From contig CAYJQC010000001.1 of NCBI GenBank assembly GCA_964372215.1, forward strand, positions 186,001-250,000: 64,000 nt of DNA, read 5' to 3'. Every line of letters begins with the position of its first letter. Positions within the stretch are counted from its first letter, which is position 1. This document shows positions 57,388-64,000 of the stretch, in pieces. Source of the DNA: DAIMFL01 sp964372215. GTDB lineage: Bacteria > Pseudomonadota > Alphaproteobacteria > Dongiales > Dongiaceae. A program made the position numbers and the translations under genes. The notes under the pieces are model-generated. The model searched no databases and was not told where the DNA came from. It saw only the letters and a program-made list of their open reading frames with translations.

Positions 57388-57633
57388 ATGAACGACGAAT
57401 CCGCGATCACGCTCGACGCGCAGGGGCTCAAATGCCCGTTGCCGGTCCTGAAGGCGCGCAAGGCGCTGAAGGCGGTGGCGCCGGGCGGCCTGCTGCGCGT
57501 GCTCGCCACCGATCCGGGCGCGGCCAAGGACTTCATCCATTTCTGCGATGCGACCGGATGCGAACTGGTCGAGTCCGCGGAAGCCGCCGACGGCGTATTG
57601 AGCTTCCTGATCCGCAAGCCGGCGGACGCCTGA
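57388..57633 (+). CDS. TusA-family sulfur carrier protein
   Basis: An 81-residue protein with ITLDAQGLKCPLPVLKARKALKAVAPGGLLRVLATDPGAAKDFIHFCDATGCEL. The CPLP motif holds the persulfide-accepting cysteine of TusA/SirA proteins. It transfers sulfur in tRNA thiolation or other sulfur relays in the cytoplasm; a paralogue with another role is possible. It stands alone between the MFS gene and the hybrid kinase gene, converging with the latter. Confidence 0.92.
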   Translation: MNDESAITLDAQGLKCPLPVLKARKALKAVAPGGLLRVLATDPGAAKDFIHFCDATGCELVESAEAADGVLSFLIRKPADA

Positions 57634-57683
57634 CCCGGCCGGCGGGGTGGCCCGAAGCGGAAGCCTGGTGCGGGTGGTCCGGC

Positions 57684-60356
57684 TCAGACGGGCTCGGGCG
57701 CCGGCAGCGCGCGCGGCGCCTCGTGCTGGCCGGTGTGGCGGTCGAGCACGGCGCGAATCGTGCTGGCGAGCCGATAGGGATCGACCGGCTTGTTGAGGAA
57801 GGCGGCGATGCCTGCCGCGCGGGCGGTTTCCTCGTTGGCGGATTCGCTGAAGCCGGTGCAGAGCACGATCTGCAGATCCGGGCGCCGCTCGAGCATGCGC
57901 TGCGCCAGCTCGATGCCGGTGAGCCCCGGCATGGTCTGGTCGGTGACGACCACGTCCCAGGCCTCGGGATGCTCGTTGAAAATGTCCAGCGCGTCCTGCG
58001 GGTCGTCGCAGCTCGCCACCTCGTAGCCGAGCCGCTCCAGAGCGTGGGCGGTCATCGCCGCGACATGGACCTCGTCCTCCACCAGCATGACCAACTCGCG
58101 ACCGCGCCCCGCGCTCTCGGTGACCGCGGGCTCCGCCTGCGCGACACCTTCCTCGGCCAGCGGCAGCAAAATTTGGAACGTGGTGCCGTCTCCGAGCATG
58201 CTCTCGACGGTGATCGCGCCACCGTGGGAGGCGACGATGCCATGGACTGCAGCCAGGCCCAGCCCGGTGCCCTTGCCGACGGACTTGGTGGTGTAGAACG
58301 GTTCGAACATGCGCTCCATCACCGCGCGGTCCATGCCGGTGCCGGTGTCGCGCACGGTGAGCCGGGCATAGAGGCCAGGATTGGCCAGCACGCCGACCCA
58401 CATGCGGGTGCGCCGACCGTCGCCGTCGGTGCGGATGCGCAGCACCGGCTTGTCCGGCATCGACTCGCTGGTCTGAAGCCCGCCGGCGCAGCCGCCGTCG
58501 ATCTCCATGCGGTTCAGCTCGACGGTGATGGTGCCGCGCTGGTCCGGCATGGCGTCGGCGGCGTTGACGCACAGGTTCATCAGCACCTGGCCGACCTGGG
58601 TCGCGTCGCCGTCGACGATCACGTGCTCGCCGTCGATGCGGCCGGTGAGCGCCACGGTCGCGGGCATCGTCGCCCACAGCATGGTCAAGGTCTCGTTGAC
58701 CACCGAAACCAGGTCGATCGGATCGCGACGCGTGTCGCTGGTGCGGCTGAAGGCCAGGATCTGCTTTACCAGATCCTTCGCCCGATTTCCGGCGGCCAGC
58801 ACCTGGCCGGCGAAGTCGCGGGTCTCCGAGCCCTCGGGCAGGTCCTCGATCAGGAAACTGGCATAGCCGATGATTGCCGCCAGGATGTTGTTGAAGTCGT
58901 GCGCGATGCCGCCCGACAGCCGGCCGAGCGCTTCCATTTTCTGCGCCTGGTAGAACTGGTCCTGAAGCTGCTGGCGTTCGATCGCGGCGCGGCGCTGCTC
59001 GGTGGCGTCGCGCACGATCCATACCATGCCGCCGTCGTCGAGCATGGTCATCGACGCGTCGAGTGGGAACCGGGCGCCGTCGCGCCGGCGTGCCGAGCGC
59101 TCGCCGCGCCAGCGGCCATTGGCCCGCAGGTTGGGCTGGATGTCGCTCTCGTAGAGTGCGTTTTCGGCATCGTCGAACAGGACCGACCAGCGCTGGCCGA
59201 TCAGGCCGTCGGCCGTCGCGTAGCCGAAGATCGCGGCGAAGGCCTTGTTGACGCCGATCAGCCGGTCGCTCATGTCGATGATGGCGATGCCGTCGATCGA
59301 GGCTTCCATGGCGGCGAGGCGGTTCTGCAGCTCGATCTGGGTGCGCTTGAGCTCGGTGATGTCGGTGCGCACGCTGACCAGGCTGCCGCGCCGGGTGCGG
59401 CGCTCGCTGACCAGCAGGCTGCGGCCGTCGCGCAGCGCCTGCTCGAACGGCCCGCTCGGATTCGCTATCCGTTCGAGGCGTTCCCGCACGACCTGTTCGA
59501 CTGTCTGCTCGCTGTCGTACTGGTCGAGCACGGCGCCGGCCCAGATCAGGTCCTCGAAGGCGACGCCGGGCTCGACCAGGTCGGCGATCGCCGGATAGAT
59601 CTCGCGGTAGCGGTTGTTCGCCATCACCACGTGGCCGGATTCGTCGAGCAGGATGAATCCTTCGGAGATGCTCTCGATGGCGTCCATCAACTGGAGCTTG
59701 GTCTCGGACGCCTCGGCTTCGGCCCGGCGGGCGATCTCATAGCTGGCGCGGGCGTTGCGCGCCTCCTGGCGCAGCAGCAGCATGAGGATCGTCCCCGACG
59801 CCAGCACCGCGAGCAGCGCGGCGAGGATCCAGCTGTATTGCCGTTCGATCCGGCTTCGGCTTTCGGTGACCCCCTGGTTGTGCAGGGCGGTCAGAACCAG
59901 CGACTGCAGCGGCGCCCGAAAATGCTCGAGCGCTTGGCGCGCGGTCGCGAAACTGGCGGTGTCGTCGGGGACCAGGGCGTCGAATGCCGCTTCGGTCGGC
60001 GCCAGGTGTCCGGCGAGGCTGGCGACCAGCGCCGGCACCCCGCGGATCGTGCGCAGCCCGGCGCTGTCCGTGCCCGTGGTCAGGATTGGAACGCGGCTCC
60101 AGAACACATCGAAGCGCTGCATCAGCGCGTCGCGGTTCGCGCCGCTCGGCTCGGCCTCGTAGAGCGAAAGCCGGTCGCTCAGGCGAAGGAATTCGGCCTG
60201 CGCCTGCACGGCGAGCCAGCTGCCGCGACGGAAATCGTCCAGGATCTCCTGGCGTTCGCTCGACAGCCGGAAGATCAGGAAGGTGCAGGCGATCAGCAGC
60301 GCGCCGAAGGCGGCGGCGACCAGAATCCGTTCACGCCTGGGCCCCGGCGCCTTCAT
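57684..60356 (-). CDS. Large hybrid sensor histidine kinase (PAS-PAS-HisKA-HATPase-receiver)
   Basis: 890 residues. A signal-anchor helix (ERILVAAAFGALLIACTFLIF) precedes a periplasmic helical sensor of ~150 residues. A second transmembrane helix (YSWILAALLAVLASGTILMLLL) follows, then PAS (AIESISEGFILLDESGHVVMANNRY), a second PAS (AMEASIDGIAIIDMSDRLIGVNKAFAA), H-box GGIAHDFNNILAAIIGYASF, N-box MNLCVNAADAMPDQRG, G-boxes DTGTGMD and GKGTGLGLAAVHG, and a receiver (LVMLVEDEVHV, phospho-Asp in DVVVTDQTMPGLTG, Lys in FLNKPVDPY). The ATG overlaps the stop of the small periplasmic protein (ATGA), so the two are coupled. Confidence 0.92.
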   Translation of the reverse strand: MKAPGPRRERILVAAAFGALLIACTFLIFRLSSERQEILDDFRRGSWLAVQAQAEFLRLSDRLSLYEAEPSGANRDALMQRFDVFWSRVPILTTGTDSAGLRTIRGVPALVASLAGHLAPTEAAFDALVPDDTASFATARQALEHFRAPLQSLVLTALHNQGVTESRSRIERQYSWILAALLAVLASGTILMLLLRQEARNARASYEIARRAEAEASETKLQLMDAIESISEGFILLDESGHVVMANNRYREIYPAIADLVEPGVAFEDLIWAGAVLDQYDSEQTVEQVVRERLERIANPSGPFEQALRDGRSLLVSERRTRRGSLVSVRTDITELKRTQIELQNRLAAMEASIDGIAIIDMSDRLIGVNKAFAAIFGYATADGLIGQRWSVLFDDAENALYESDIQPNLRANGRWRGERSARRRDGARFPLDASMTMLDDGGMVWIVRDATEQRRAAIERQQLQDQFYQAQKMEALGRLSGGIAHDFNNILAAIIGYASFLIEDLPEGSETRDFAGQVLAAGNRAKDLVKQILAFSRTSDTRRDPIDLVSVVNETLTMLWATMPATVALTGRIDGEHVIVDGDATQVGQVLMNLCVNAADAMPDQRGTITVELNRMEIDGGCAGGLQTSESMPDKPVLRIRTDGDGRRTRMWVGVLANPGLYARLTVRDTGTGMDRAVMERMFEPFYTTKSVGKGTGLGLAAVHGIVASHGGAITVESMLGDGTTFQILLPLAEEGVAQAEPAVTESAGRGRELVMLVEDEVHVAAMTAHALERLGYEVASCDDPQDALDIFNEHPEAWDVVVTDQTMPGLTGIELAQRMLERRPDLQIVLCTGFSESANEETARAAGIAAFLNKPVDPYRLASTIRAVLDRHTGQHEAPRALPAPEPV

Positions 60357-60721
60357 TGCACCGTGAGTTCGCGGAGCTGCCAGATCATCTTCGCATCGGT
60401 ATCCGGGCCCTCCAGCTCGGGATGCTGGCTGATCGGATAAATCACCCAAAGCGGCCCCTTGTCGCGCACCGACATCGCCGCCCCGTTCATCCGGTAGGCG
60501 ACCAAGACGTCGTAGTCCTGTGCGTCGGCGGCCGGAAGCTCGACCGCGTAGTCGTTGATCGCGACGGCGTGCAGCGTGCCGCCCTGGGCGCCGACCACGG
60601 CCAGGAGGTCGCGCAGCACCACGTCGCCGTCCGCTTGCGGCAACGTTCCGGCCGAGGACGGCCCGACCAGGGCGAGGATCAGGGCGGCCAGGGCAAGCCA
60701 GAGCACGACGAGCCGGCGCAT
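60353..60721 (-). CDS. Small exported oxidoreductase-like protein coupled to the hybrid kinase
   Basis: About 122 residues from the ATG preceded by GAGG; a longer TTG start exists. The signal peptide is MRRLVVLWLALAALILALVGPSSA. The mature ~95 residues read DVVLRDLLAVVGAQGGTLHAVAINDYAVELPAADAQDYDVLVAYRMNGAAMSVRDKGPLWVIYPISQHPEL. This matches the C-terminal half of a molybdopterin-binding (sulfite-oxidase-like) domain, without the cofactor Cys. Similar small periplasmic proteins are found next to kinases and act as ligand sensors; here this is inferred from the ATGA overlap with the kinase gene. Confidence 0.75.
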   Translation of the reverse strand: MRRLVVLWLALAALILALVGPSSAGTLPQADGDVVLRDLLAVVGAQGGTLHAVAINDYAVELPAADAQDYDVLVAYRMNGAAMSVRDKGPLWVIYPISQHPELEGPDTDAKMIWQLRELTVQ

Positions 60722-60837
60722 GTTGAAACCTCGCAACGGCGCAGGGAGGGAGACCGGGCGAGGCTAGGGCAAACTTCTTAACCATGGCTTTACCCGAAGC
60801 CCGCGGGGACGGGGGCACGCGGCGGCCGGCGCCAAAG

Positions 60838-60853
60838 GGATAGGTCCCTATCC
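60838..60853. promoter_or_regulatory. Palindrome GGATAG-N4-CTATCC upstream of a response regulator
   Basis: GGATAG-GTCC-CTATCC lies ~140 bp before the response regulator start, in the ~270 bp gap between divergent units. Just downstream is an AT-rich block (CATTTTCATAAAATTTGAG) that could contain a promoter. The shape fits a dimeric LuxR/NarL-type site, and a LuxR-type regulator is encoded 0.4 kb away. Unproven. Confidence 0.35.
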
Positions 60854-60992
60854 ATTTTCATAAAATTTGAGCCGCTTCCTAAGCGCTTACGCTCAACATG
60901 CGTGGCTTTCGGACTCCTAATCTTATGTCGGTTCGACGCGCTGTCACGCCGGTCTTCGGCGTTGGCGGAGGCGAAGTCAGCAGGAGGACGGA

Positions 60993-61367
60993 TTGCTCAG
61001 GATTCTTGTGGTCGAGGACGAGGCGGAACTGAGGGACATTGCCTCGGCGGCACTGCGCCACGCCGGCCATGAGGCGGTGGTGGCGAGCGATGGCGGCGGC
61101 GGCCTTGCGGCCCTCGCACTGGGTCGCTTCGACCTCGTGGTGACCGACATTCTGATGCCCGAGTGCGACGGAATCGAACTCATTCGCTCGCTGCGGATGG
61201 CCGGCCGCCGGGAACCGGTGCTCGCCGTGTCGGGTGGCGGCAACTACGGCAGCGATCTGCTGCTGCAGATGACCACGATCCTGGGGGCGCAGGCGACGTT
61301 GCGCAAGCCGTTCCGGCCGATGGAACTGGTGGCCGCGGTCGAGGCGATCGCCATCGCCGCGCCCTGA
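60993..61367 (+). CDS. Single-domain response regulator
   Basis: A 124-residue receiver with a TTG start, well placed after AGGAGG. The acidic pair is in ILVVEDEAEL, the phospho-Asp in LVVTDILMPECDG, the Ser in LAVSGGG and the Lys in TLRKPFRPMEL. It has no output domain. It stands divergent from the hybrid kinase operon and converges with a LuxR-type regulator gene, 3 bp between stop codons. Partnership with the hybrid kinase is plausible. Confidence 0.88.
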   Translation: MLRILVVEDEAELRDIASAALRHAGHEAVVASDGGGGLAALALGRFDLVVTDILMPECDGIELIRSLRMAGRREPVLAVSGGGNYGSDLLLQMTTILGAQATLRKPFRPMELVAAVEAIAIAAP

Positions 61368-61370
61368 GCT

Positions 61371-62003
61371 TCAGCCGGCGGCGCCGACCGCGACGGCACG
61401 CAGCGCGGCCTGGGTGCGGTTCTTCGCGCCGAGCTTGCGGCAGACGCCGCGCACGTGCAGCTTGATGGTCACTTCCTGCAGGTCGAGCTTGCGGGCGATT
61501 TCCTTGTTCGTGAGTCCCATGGCGAGGAGATCGAGCACCTCGCGCTCGCGCCGGGTCAGGCTGCGCGTGGCTTCGTCGTCGACCACCTCGGCGGCGCCGT
61601 CCGTCCCGTTGGCGTGATCGGTCGACGGCACGAATCGCTCGCCCGCCAGCACCAGCCGCACAGCGCTCACCAGGGCCGGGCCGTTCAGGGTCTTGGGAAA
61701 GAACCCGGCGGCGCCGGCCGCGAGCGCGTCCGAGATGTCCTGCGGGCGGGCAAGGCCGGACATGATGACGACCGGAGTTCTGGGGCGCAGGGCCCGCATC
61801 CGCGTCAGGCCCTCGAGGCCGTTCATGCCGGGCATTCTGAGATCGAGGATCACCAGATCGACGTTGATCTCCTGCTGCGCCAGGCTGTGCGCCTCGGGGA
61901 ACGACGAAACCGCCAGCACGGTGGCGTCCTCGGCGAGGCGCTCGATATAGGATTTGAGCGCGTCGCGGACCAGGACATGGTCATCGGCAAGAATGATGCG
62001 CAT
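61371..62003 (-). CDS. LuxR/NarL-family response regulator
   Basis: A 210-residue protein with a receiver (MRIILADDHVLVRDALKSYIE, phospho-Asp in LVILDLRMPGMNG, VIMSG, FFPKTLNG) and a LuxR-type helix-turn-helix (LTRREREVLDLLAMGLTNKEIARKLDLQEVTIKLHVRGVCRKLGAKNRTQAA). It binds DNA when phosphorylated. No kinase is directly beside it; the hybrid kinase 1 kb away is a candidate. Its ATG faces a TAXI-TRAP gene that is on the same strand upstream. Confidence 0.92.
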   Translation of the reverse strand: MRIILADDHVLVRDALKSYIERLAEDATVLAVSSFPEAHSLAQQEINVDLVILDLRMPGMNGLEGLTRMRALRPRTPVVIMSGLARPQDISDALAAGAAGFFPKTLNGPALVSAVRLVLAGERFVPSTDHANGTDGAAEVVDDEATRSLTRREREVLDLLAMGLTNKEIARKLDLQEVTIKLHVRGVCRKLGAKNRTQAALRAVAVGAAG

Positions 62004-62101
62004 CGCCAAAGCCTCCCGGGCCGAGTTCGGCCGTCCGGGAACCATCTTGCTCGAGAACCCTATACGAAAGGTTAGCGTGGCCTCTTGGGGAGACCAGCCG
62101 A

Positions 62102-63199
62102 TCACTCGGCGGGCGGAGTCTCCGCCGCCTTGCTGAGCTCGGTGTAATAGCGCTCGGCGCCGGGATGGAGCGGCACCGGGATGCCGTTCAGGGCGGTTTC
62201 CTCCCGGATCTTGCGGCCGAGCGGACCGCTTTCGTCGAGCAGCTTGCGGGTCGACTTGTGCCACAGCGCCCGGGTGATGCCGTAGACCAGGTCGGGATCC
62301 ATGTCGGCCGAAACCAGCAGCAGCGCCCCGACCCCGAGCGTCACCGTGCTGGGAACACCGCGATAGGTCCCGGACGGGACCACGTCGACGATGAGAAAGG
62401 GATATTCCTCGCGCAGCTTCTGGATCGGTTCGCCGCTGATCGGCAGCAGGCGGATCGGCAAGCGCTCGGCCAGGTCGGCGACCGCCGGCAACGGGCTGCC
62501 GCCGACCGTGATGATGGCGTCGACCTCGCCGGCGAGCAGGCGGTCGGCGGCCGGCCCCAGGGCCAGGTATTCCGGCTTGAGCCGCTTTTCGCTCAGGCCA
62601 TAGGCCTTCAGCACCATGCGCGCGGTGAGCAGCGATCCCGAGCCTTTCTCGCCGAGTGCCACCCGCTTGCCCTTGAGCTCGGGCATGGTCTGGATGTCGG
62701 AATCGGCGCGAACGATGACGTGGAGCCCCTCCTGGTAGAGGTTGGCGATGGCGCGCAGGTTCTCGAGCGCGCCGGTCTTCTCGAAGGCGCCGGTGCCGGT
62801 GAAGGCCCAATAGGCGATGTCGGCCTGCGCCAGACCGGATTCCAGCACCCCGCTGCCGATCGCCTCGAGATTCTCGACCGACCCCTTGGTGGTCTGGGCG
62901 ACCGCGATCAGCCCGGGCACGCCGCAGCTGCCGCCGCGGTCGCACTCGCGCGAGCCGGGCGGATTGCTGAAGGCGTTGGCGATCAGGGCGCCGATGGTGA
63001 AATAGGCCCCGCCGGTGGTCCCGGTGCCGATGCGGAAATAGCGGATATCCTCGTCGGCGCGCGGGCCCGGCGCCGTGAGCGCGGCGAAGGTGAACACCGC
63101 CAGCAGGCCGACCGCCAGCGCACCGCCGCCGAACCCGAGCCCGCGCTTCATCCGTCCGAGACCAGGCAGGGCATGCGCGAAGGGACGGAACAATGGCAT
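62102..63199 (-). CDS. TAXI-family TRAP transporter substrate-binding protein
   Basis: About 365 residues from ATG at 63199; an internal MKRGLGFGG at 63151 is an alternative. A membrane/signal helix (GGALAVGLLAVFTFAALTA) precedes the TAXI domain: YFRIGTGTTGGAYFTIGALIANAFSNPPGSRECDRGGSCGVPGLIAVAQTTKGSVENLEAIGSGVLESGLAQADIAYWAF, then LYQEGLHVIVRADSDIQTMPELKGKRVALGEKGSGSLLTARMVL. These proteins deliver glutamate or other acids to a TRAP permease in the inner membrane. The permease genes are not next to it. It is followed by the LuxR-type regulator on the same strand. Confidence 0.9.
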   Translation of the reverse strand: MPLFRPFAHALPGLGRMKRGLGFGGGALAVGLLAVFTFAALTAPGPRADEDIRYFRIGTGTTGGAYFTIGALIANAFSNPPGSRECDRGGSCGVPGLIAVAQTTKGSVENLEAIGSGVLESGLAQADIAYWAFTGTGAFEKTGALENLRAIANLYQEGLHVIVRADSDIQTMPELKGKRVALGEKGSGSLLTARMVLKAYGLSEKRLKPEYLALGPAADRLLAGEVDAIITVGGSPLPAVADLAERLPIRLLPISGEPIQKLREEYPFLIVDVVPSGTYRGVPSTVTLGVGALLLVSADMDPDLVYGITRALWHKSTRKLLDESGPLGRKIREETALNGIPVPLHPGAERYYTELSKAAETPPAE

Positions 63200-63251
63200 C
63201 ACGGAGTCCAAACTGACGGGGCGTGCCTCTTCAAGCCCCGAACGGCGCAAG

Positions 63252-63385
63252 TACTATCACTGAAATTCGTTCAAAATTTGGAAAAGGAACAGGGGCAGCG
63301 GTCACATCCGCGCCATTTTCTACTGGGCCAGGCGAAATTACTTGTGAGTCGGCGACTGGGGCAGGCGTCGCGCCGGACGCCGGGC
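63252..63385. repeat. Short AT-richer block, possible mobile-element remnant
   Basis: Bases ~63255-63350 (including CAAAATTTGGAAAAGGAACA and CCATTTTCTACTGGGCC) are markedly AT-richer than the neighbouring genes and carry no gene. The text looks like non-coding flanks of dispersed mobile or REP-like elements, but no inverted repeats or transposase fragment are visible. Confidence 0.3.
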
Positions 63386-64000
63386 TCAGTCCGCGGGCAG
63401 GTCGGTGCGGGTCGCGGCCTCGATCGCGGCGAGGCGCTTGTCGAGTTCGCCAAGCCTGTCGTTCATCCGGCCGAGCCGCCGTATGTTGCGGAACTGGCGG
63501 AAGAACTCGTCGCGCGCCATCGCCGGCTGGCCGACATAGATGCCGCCGGCCGGCAGGTCGCCGACCACGCCGCCATAGGCCAGCACGATGCTGTCGTCGC
63601 CGAGCGACGCGTGATCGGCCATCCCGGCGCCGCCGGCCATCACCACCCGGTCGCCGATCCGCGCACTGCCGGAGATGCCGACATTGCCGCAGATCAGGCA
63701 GTTCTCGCCGATCGTCACGTTGTGGGCGACCAACACGAGATTGTCGATCTTGGTGCCCCGGCCGATCGTGGTGGCGCCGATCGTGCCGCGATCGATGGTG
63801 CTGCCGGCGCCGATCTCGACCTCGTCGCCCAGCCGCACGGTGCCCAGCGACGGGATGCGGGCGATCGCGGTGTTCTGTGCCTCGATCCGGCCGGTCCGGC
63901 GCGCGGTCTCGACGCTGCCCGGTTCGGGCGTGGCATAGCTGAACCCGTCGGCGCCCAGGCTCACATTGTGCTGGAGGATGACCCGGTCACCCATGGTAAC
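63386..64000 (-). CDS. lpxD: UDP-3-O-(3-hydroxyacyl)glucosamine N-acyltransferase (5' end outside window)
   Basis: The C-terminal ~204 residues of LpxD continue beyond the window edge. The left-handed beta-helix hexapeptide repeats are evident: VTMGDRVILQHNVSLGADGF, TVRLGDEVEIGAGSTIDRGTIGATTIGRGTKIDNLVLVAHNVTIGENCLICGNVGISGSARIGDRVVMAGGAGMADHASLGDDS. The catalytic His (VAHNVTIG region) is present, and the C-terminal helix ends RLAAIEAATRTDLPAD. It adds the N-linked acyl chain in lipid A synthesis, so the organism has a Gram-negative outer membrane. Confidence 0.9.
   Translation of the reverse strand, partial: VTMGDRVILQHNVSLGADGFSYATPEPGSVETARRTGRIEAQNTAIARIPSLGTVRLGDEVEIGAGSTIDRGTIGATTIGRGTKIDNLVLVAHNVTIGENCLICGNVGISGSARIGDRVVMAGGAGMADHASLGDDSIVLAYGGVVGDLPAGGIYVGQPAMARDEFFRQFRNIRRLGRMNDRLGELDKRLAAIEAATRTDLPAD

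Overview
The window is high-GC (mostly about 70%), gene-dense and bacterial. The gene families point to an alphaproteobacterium, probably Rhodospirillales-like: FixL/PAS-type histidine kinases, the HutF/HutG branch of histidine breakdown, an NnrR-type regulatory box, UbiT/U/V with NnrS, a TAXI-TRAP binding protein and a non-pyrrolysine MttB-like protein. The taxonomy is inferred; there is no rRNA or tRNA gene to confirm it. A 10-base N gap (20039-20048), flanked by a G-rich low-complexity stretch, shows that this is a draft assembly.

Layout. 1-4.1 kb: the end of a radical SAM gene, a small phosphatase-like protein, a Tat-exported multicopper oxidase and an SMP-30-like exported protein. 4.1-5.6 kb: a DASS anion symporter, followed by about 960 bp with no convincing gene. 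6.5-12.8 kb: a signalling block with a hybrid kinase, a CheY-like protein, a triple-PAS kinase and a protein with degenerate GGDEF- and EAL-like halves. 12.8-16 kb: a PQQ-type sugar dehydrogenase, a Sel1-repeat lipoprotein, a secreted protein and a DUF1330 protein. 16-25.5 kb: the histidine-utilisation region (hutU, hutG, hutI, hutF) with a thioredoxin-like protein, a rhomboid protease and a potassium-channel-like protein between the hut genes. 25.5-36.6 kb: a HicA-like protein, an ornithine cyclodeaminase-family enzyme, a methyltransferase, a histidine kinase, an ammonia-lyase homologue divergent from an MttB-like protein, an SLC13 permease and FtsH. 36.6-41.6 kb: a probable low-oxygen/NO operon (NnrS, UbiV, UbiU, UbiT, a DUF2249 protein, a DGC zinc-binding protein) behind a perfect TTGCG-N4-CGCAA box. 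42-46.7 kb: methanethiol oxidase with a linked membrane protein, a desaturase, an XRE regulator and a GFA protein. 46.7-48.8 kb: a chimeric PhnD-like ORF and a toxin-antitoxin pair in AT-richer DNA. 48.8-57.3 kb: a Dpp/Opp-type ABC transporter without a binding protein, a CocE hydrolase, an amidohydrolase and an MFS carrier. 57.4-64 kb: TusA, a second hybrid kinase coupled to a small periplasmic protein, two response regulators, a TAXI-TRAP binding protein and a partial lpxD.

The most interesting feature is at the 3' end of hutU. A compact, AT-richer two-nuclease cassette lies between the intact end of hutU and a second, diverged copy of the last ~35 hutU codons. It encodes a GIY-YIG nuclease and an Mrr-type restriction endonuclease with an EVE/PUA-like N-terminal half. 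This looks like insertion of a nuclease cassette into the end of a housekeeping gene, with target duplication or replacement of the gene's 3' end. A second AT-rich segment (47.5-48.8 kb) also starts at the 3' end of a conserved gene and carries a toxin-antitoxin pair whose start codon lies in a perfect 43-bp palindrome. Other points of note are an ammonia-lyase homologue lacking the Ala-Ser-Gly needed for its MIO cofactor, and the putative NnrR/FNR boxes in front of the Ubi/NnrS operon and ftsH.
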